64,000 nucleotides of DNA from Breviolum minutum Mf 1.05b.01 (lineage: Eukaryota; Sar; Dinophyceae; Suessiales; Symbiodiniaceae). Position 1 is the first letter of the stretch; every line of letters begins with the position of its first letter. The position numbers and the translations under genes were made by a program. The notes beneath the pieces were generated by a model. That model was not told where the DNA came from. It saw only the letters and a list, made by a program, of their open reading frames with translations, and did no database searches. Where the stretch lies: the NCBI GenBank assembly GCA_000507305.1, contig DF239216.1:227932-291931 (forward strand), read 5' to 3'. Shown here piece by piece: positions 60,901-64,000 of the stretch.

Positions 60901-63375
60901 GCGTTTAAACCACATGATTCTGAAACATCCTGAGCGTAAACCCATGATGTCAATACCATTGAAGATGCCAGATGCTTGCAGCCAAAAGATCACGGAGATT
61001 TGGCAAGTGCAACCATTGTTTCATTGTCATGTTTGTGGCGAGAACAAGAGGTCTTGACATGCCATGGGATCTCATGATATGTCATGACACGTTTTTTTTT
61101 CAATACCGTTCCAGAGCCCAGCCAACATGTCAGCTTGAATTTCTGACTAGGTCACAACATGTTTGGACATACCCTCATGGGAGACCATCTCAGACCCACC
61201 AGAAAAGTCCAACTTGGTCCCCCCATGGTCCCACCCCACTAGTTTGCAATATTTATTTCCAAGGTTTTGGGCTTTGATTTTTTCCAAGGGTGGACATGGT
61301 ATTGGATACTACTTGACTATACTTAAATAATGTTCTTTAATGTTTGTATTTTCACACATATATACAAGATACTTTCTGATGTATAGTGGGTTGACTGATA
61401 CAAGAAAATACATGGCATGTGACATGGCAGTGTGTTTTCCACCCGTTCCTTCCTTCGTTCCATTGCTTGCTTCCTTCGGAGGCCGCGCAGCGCTGGTGGC
61501 CTAGGGTTACCGGTCTCTTCCTCCAATCCGTGGCGAGGCCGCAGCTCCAAAGGCCCACAGGGAAAGGACTTGTGTTGATCCCAATGAAGGACTCATAAGG
61601 CCGAAAAATAATAAGGTAAAAACTAATGGTTGCATCATGAGGCGAACATGATGAACATGAACTGAACTGCAAAAATAGATCGATATGTTGCGGGTGAGAT
61701 TGTGGAGGCAATAAATTGATTGATGCCCCAAGAGTTTTGGAAAAGTTGCACAGTTTTCCACAATCATTACAATCATTGTTATACTGTAGTTTTTTCAGCC
61801 AGCAGCAAATACACAACTTCCTGTTTGTGCAGGAGGGTGCGGTAGCGATTTGGAAATGACATGAAATGCGTGAAATATAAACAATGCCCATCACCGTCAT
61901 TTCATTTCAGCCTTACGACGCATCCTCCTGGGTTTCACCACAGGTGCTGACATGGCACGGTCCTTGGTGGAAGTTCACGGGCTGAAAGCATTGCATCAGC
62001 TTGGTAATCGAAGATCAGTGTCAGTTCTGTGTTGGGTTTCTTTTCTTTGCCTTGCTAGTTTTTTCCAGACGTAAAGGAAGTGACATTTTTTGTGACTTTG
62101 CTGGAAGATCAGGCCTGGGCGGAGGAGGTCCAAGATAGTTGGATCCTAAGTTCATTGTCATTGGTTTGTCCAATTACCTTATCGACTTGACTCGTGTAGA
62201 ATGATTTTCAAGGTGATATGGACTGATCATGGCACAGTCTAGTCTTTAGCGGCATGTAGTGAAGATCAATAACTTCCAAGGTCGACCATTGCGTGCGACA
62301 TCCTCTGGCGTACCTCGGGTGAGTCATGATGTCAAAATGGTAGGGTCCTGCAAACTTTGACATATTTTGTAACTATTTGCAACGAGTCTTGAACGTAAGG
62401 AACTCATAGAAACTCCAGCGATTGATTCATGTTTCCGAGGCAGCGCAGCGTTTCAGGGAAGTCTTGATGGGAAGGACGTGACTGAGAGTTGCTGAAAGCA
62501 ATAGAAGGGTCAGATCAAAGTGCATGCTTGTCACCTCAGAAGGTGCAGGAAGTGCAGACACAAATTTGATGGACTTGATATGAAATGAATTCAACGGATG
62601 TCATGCAGTGGCAGTGTAAAAGCCCGACTCGTACTCAGATCTGTGTTTTCGATATTTTGCAGAGTGCAACCGCCACCTCGTAATTTTTGCCTAGTGGGTG
62701 TGTCCCTCGCACATTCACACAACTTGTGTCCATATGCCCCCGACCAAGTCTACTGTCGCAAGGACATTTCGGGGAAGATTTGCATTTCGACTCTTTTTTT
62801 TTAGGTTGAAACAGCCACCCTTGGTGTTAGATCAATAAATTAATTAAATATAAATTCCAAATCTAGGAAGCATTTGTTGAACCATTGGGAATCATGGATG
62901 CTCAAAGCATCCCTGAACTATAGACCTGGAATGTTCAATTGACTGACCCTGAAATCTGCTGAAGATTTTCGCCACATGATTCTGGACGAAGGGACCTGAA
63001 GTTGTCCTCAAAGGTGTGGCACACAGGCGGTTGTTCCCACAGGATGCCCCAAACACTTTGAACAGACTTGATCAAACCAACCCCTATCGTTTTGGAAGAA
63101 TTGGCATGTGTCATGGAAGAATGTTGGAACAACCGGTGGACAATGAATCATATTCGAATCTATTTGATATAGAGTTGAATTTGCTCAACACTTGTCACCT
63201 CGATCAGTGCTTTGAGTAATGCAGAAACTTGTTGCCCTGCGGATCTGTAGTGGTTGTGAACAAGGTTGTAGCAAGGGTCTTTGGTAGTTTGAGAACTGCA
63301 AGGCAATGAATTCAGAAGTCCCCAAATGGGGGGAATCAGGATGAATGCCAAGACAAATGCAAGATTGGAATCAAA
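54977..63375. other. Long stretch with only unassigned open frames
   Basis: Open frames at 54977-55372 (and 55079-55279 minus), 56090-56407, 59943-60365 (and overlapping minus frames) and 60393-60845 (minus) lack motifs and often have equally open opposite strands. A motif of the form GCGAAAG..TTGCGGAAG recurs at about 59262, 59500 and 59737. The rest is simple, A+T-rich intergenic or intronic DNA. Confidence 0.3.
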
Positions 63376-64000
63376 ACGGTTTCACCCTTTTTTACCTAGT
63401 AGTCAAATCTATTCAATCTCAAGCCAAAAAAACAATTGGTAACAACTAAATTTAAGACAAATAAAAGGACATTTAAAAATACGAATAAATTCCAAAAATA
63501 TAAATATATTTAAAAAAAACAAGGATGAAATAAAAAATATATCTTTAATGTTATTAGAAATAAACATAAACAAATACAATTATAAATTAAAATTCGAGGT
63601 CGGATTAAGCTTTAAAACCAATAGGTAATTTAGATTTTTGATTTAAATTTATAATTTATTTTGATTTAATTTAAAGATTAAATTTATAATTTAGATTTTA
63701 TTTTTTTATTTAAAATTATTAATTTAAAATAAACATTATTTATATTAAATTTTATTTATATATATTTTTTAATTATATTATGGCTTTTTGATTAGATTAT
63801 ATTTAAGATTATTGTAGATTATATTATATATTAATTATTTTAAATTTTAAAATTTAATATAATAATAAAATTAATTATATTTTATTAGTATTATATATAA
63901 TTTAATTAATATTTAAAAAAAAAAATATATATTTTAAATAAATATATAATTTATAAAATAATTAATTTAGAAATATAAATTAATATATTATTTTAGAAAA
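63376..64000. other. Extremely A+T-rich tail
   Basis: From about 63376 to the window end, G and C nearly vanish, and the sequence becomes runs of AATTTAAATATATTTA type. No open frame is seen. The switch is sharp compared with the balanced composition of the remaining 63 kb. Confidence 0.85.

Noticed and set aside
1..64000. CRISPR array, rRNA, tRNA or spliced-leader gene
   Set aside because: No regularly spaced direct repeats with unique spacers, no rRNA-like blocks and no cloverleaf were seen. The dinoflagellate spliced-leader sequence was looked for by eye on both strands and not found; a computed search would be needed to exclude degraded relics.

Overview
The window looks like nuclear DNA of a dinoflagellate, most likely close to the Symbiodiniaceae. 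This is inferred from gene structure, not from a search. Genes are cut into many very short exons. Introns begin with GT, GC or GA, and almost every acceptor I could place reads AG|G. All confidently read exons lie on the + strand. Intergenic and intronic DNA is rich in simple repeats. Two single N bases (4606 and 9731) mark a draft assembly. I found no relic of the dinoflagellate spliced leader by eye.

Layout: 1-1143 is a long unidentified open frame. 1728-4003 holds a decayed Cys/Met-metabolism PLP-enzyme fragment followed by a near-complete NRPS-type condensation domain with a frameshift. 6304-16473 is a pepsin-family aspartic protease that I rebuilt from 20 exons, most of them 24-91 nt. 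Two other same-strand genes sit inside its introns: a small secreted Thr-rich/Cys-containing protein (9053-9451) in intron 9, and an LRR plus multi-zinc-finger (Stc1-like) protein (10651-12958, itself split by a GA-AG intron) in intron 11. 17975-18583 holds the last two exons of an unidentified gene. 19.1-20.7 kb is a repeat-dense block.

22.1-29 kb carries exons of at least one, probably two, multi-pass membrane proteins. 34.2-35.3 kb holds an ankyrin exon and a downstream terminal exon, next to a 350-bp (TAG)n array flanked by inverted pyrimidine/purine repeats. 38-41 kb has scattered unidentified exons. 42.0-44.4 kb encodes an RCC1-repeat/BTB protein. 45.4-46.0 kb is a cluster of a TTTTCATTTTATAG repeat. 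46.3-55 kb has further unidentified exons. From about 63.4 kb the sequence switches to almost pure A+T.

Three short hairpin elements with TACCCTCC termini (5968, 24327, 52061) form a MITE-like family. The strongest observations are the nested same-strand genes inside a microexon-rich protease gene, the mixed GT/GC/GA donors with fixed AG|G acceptors, and the hairpin family. No shared pathway links the genes.
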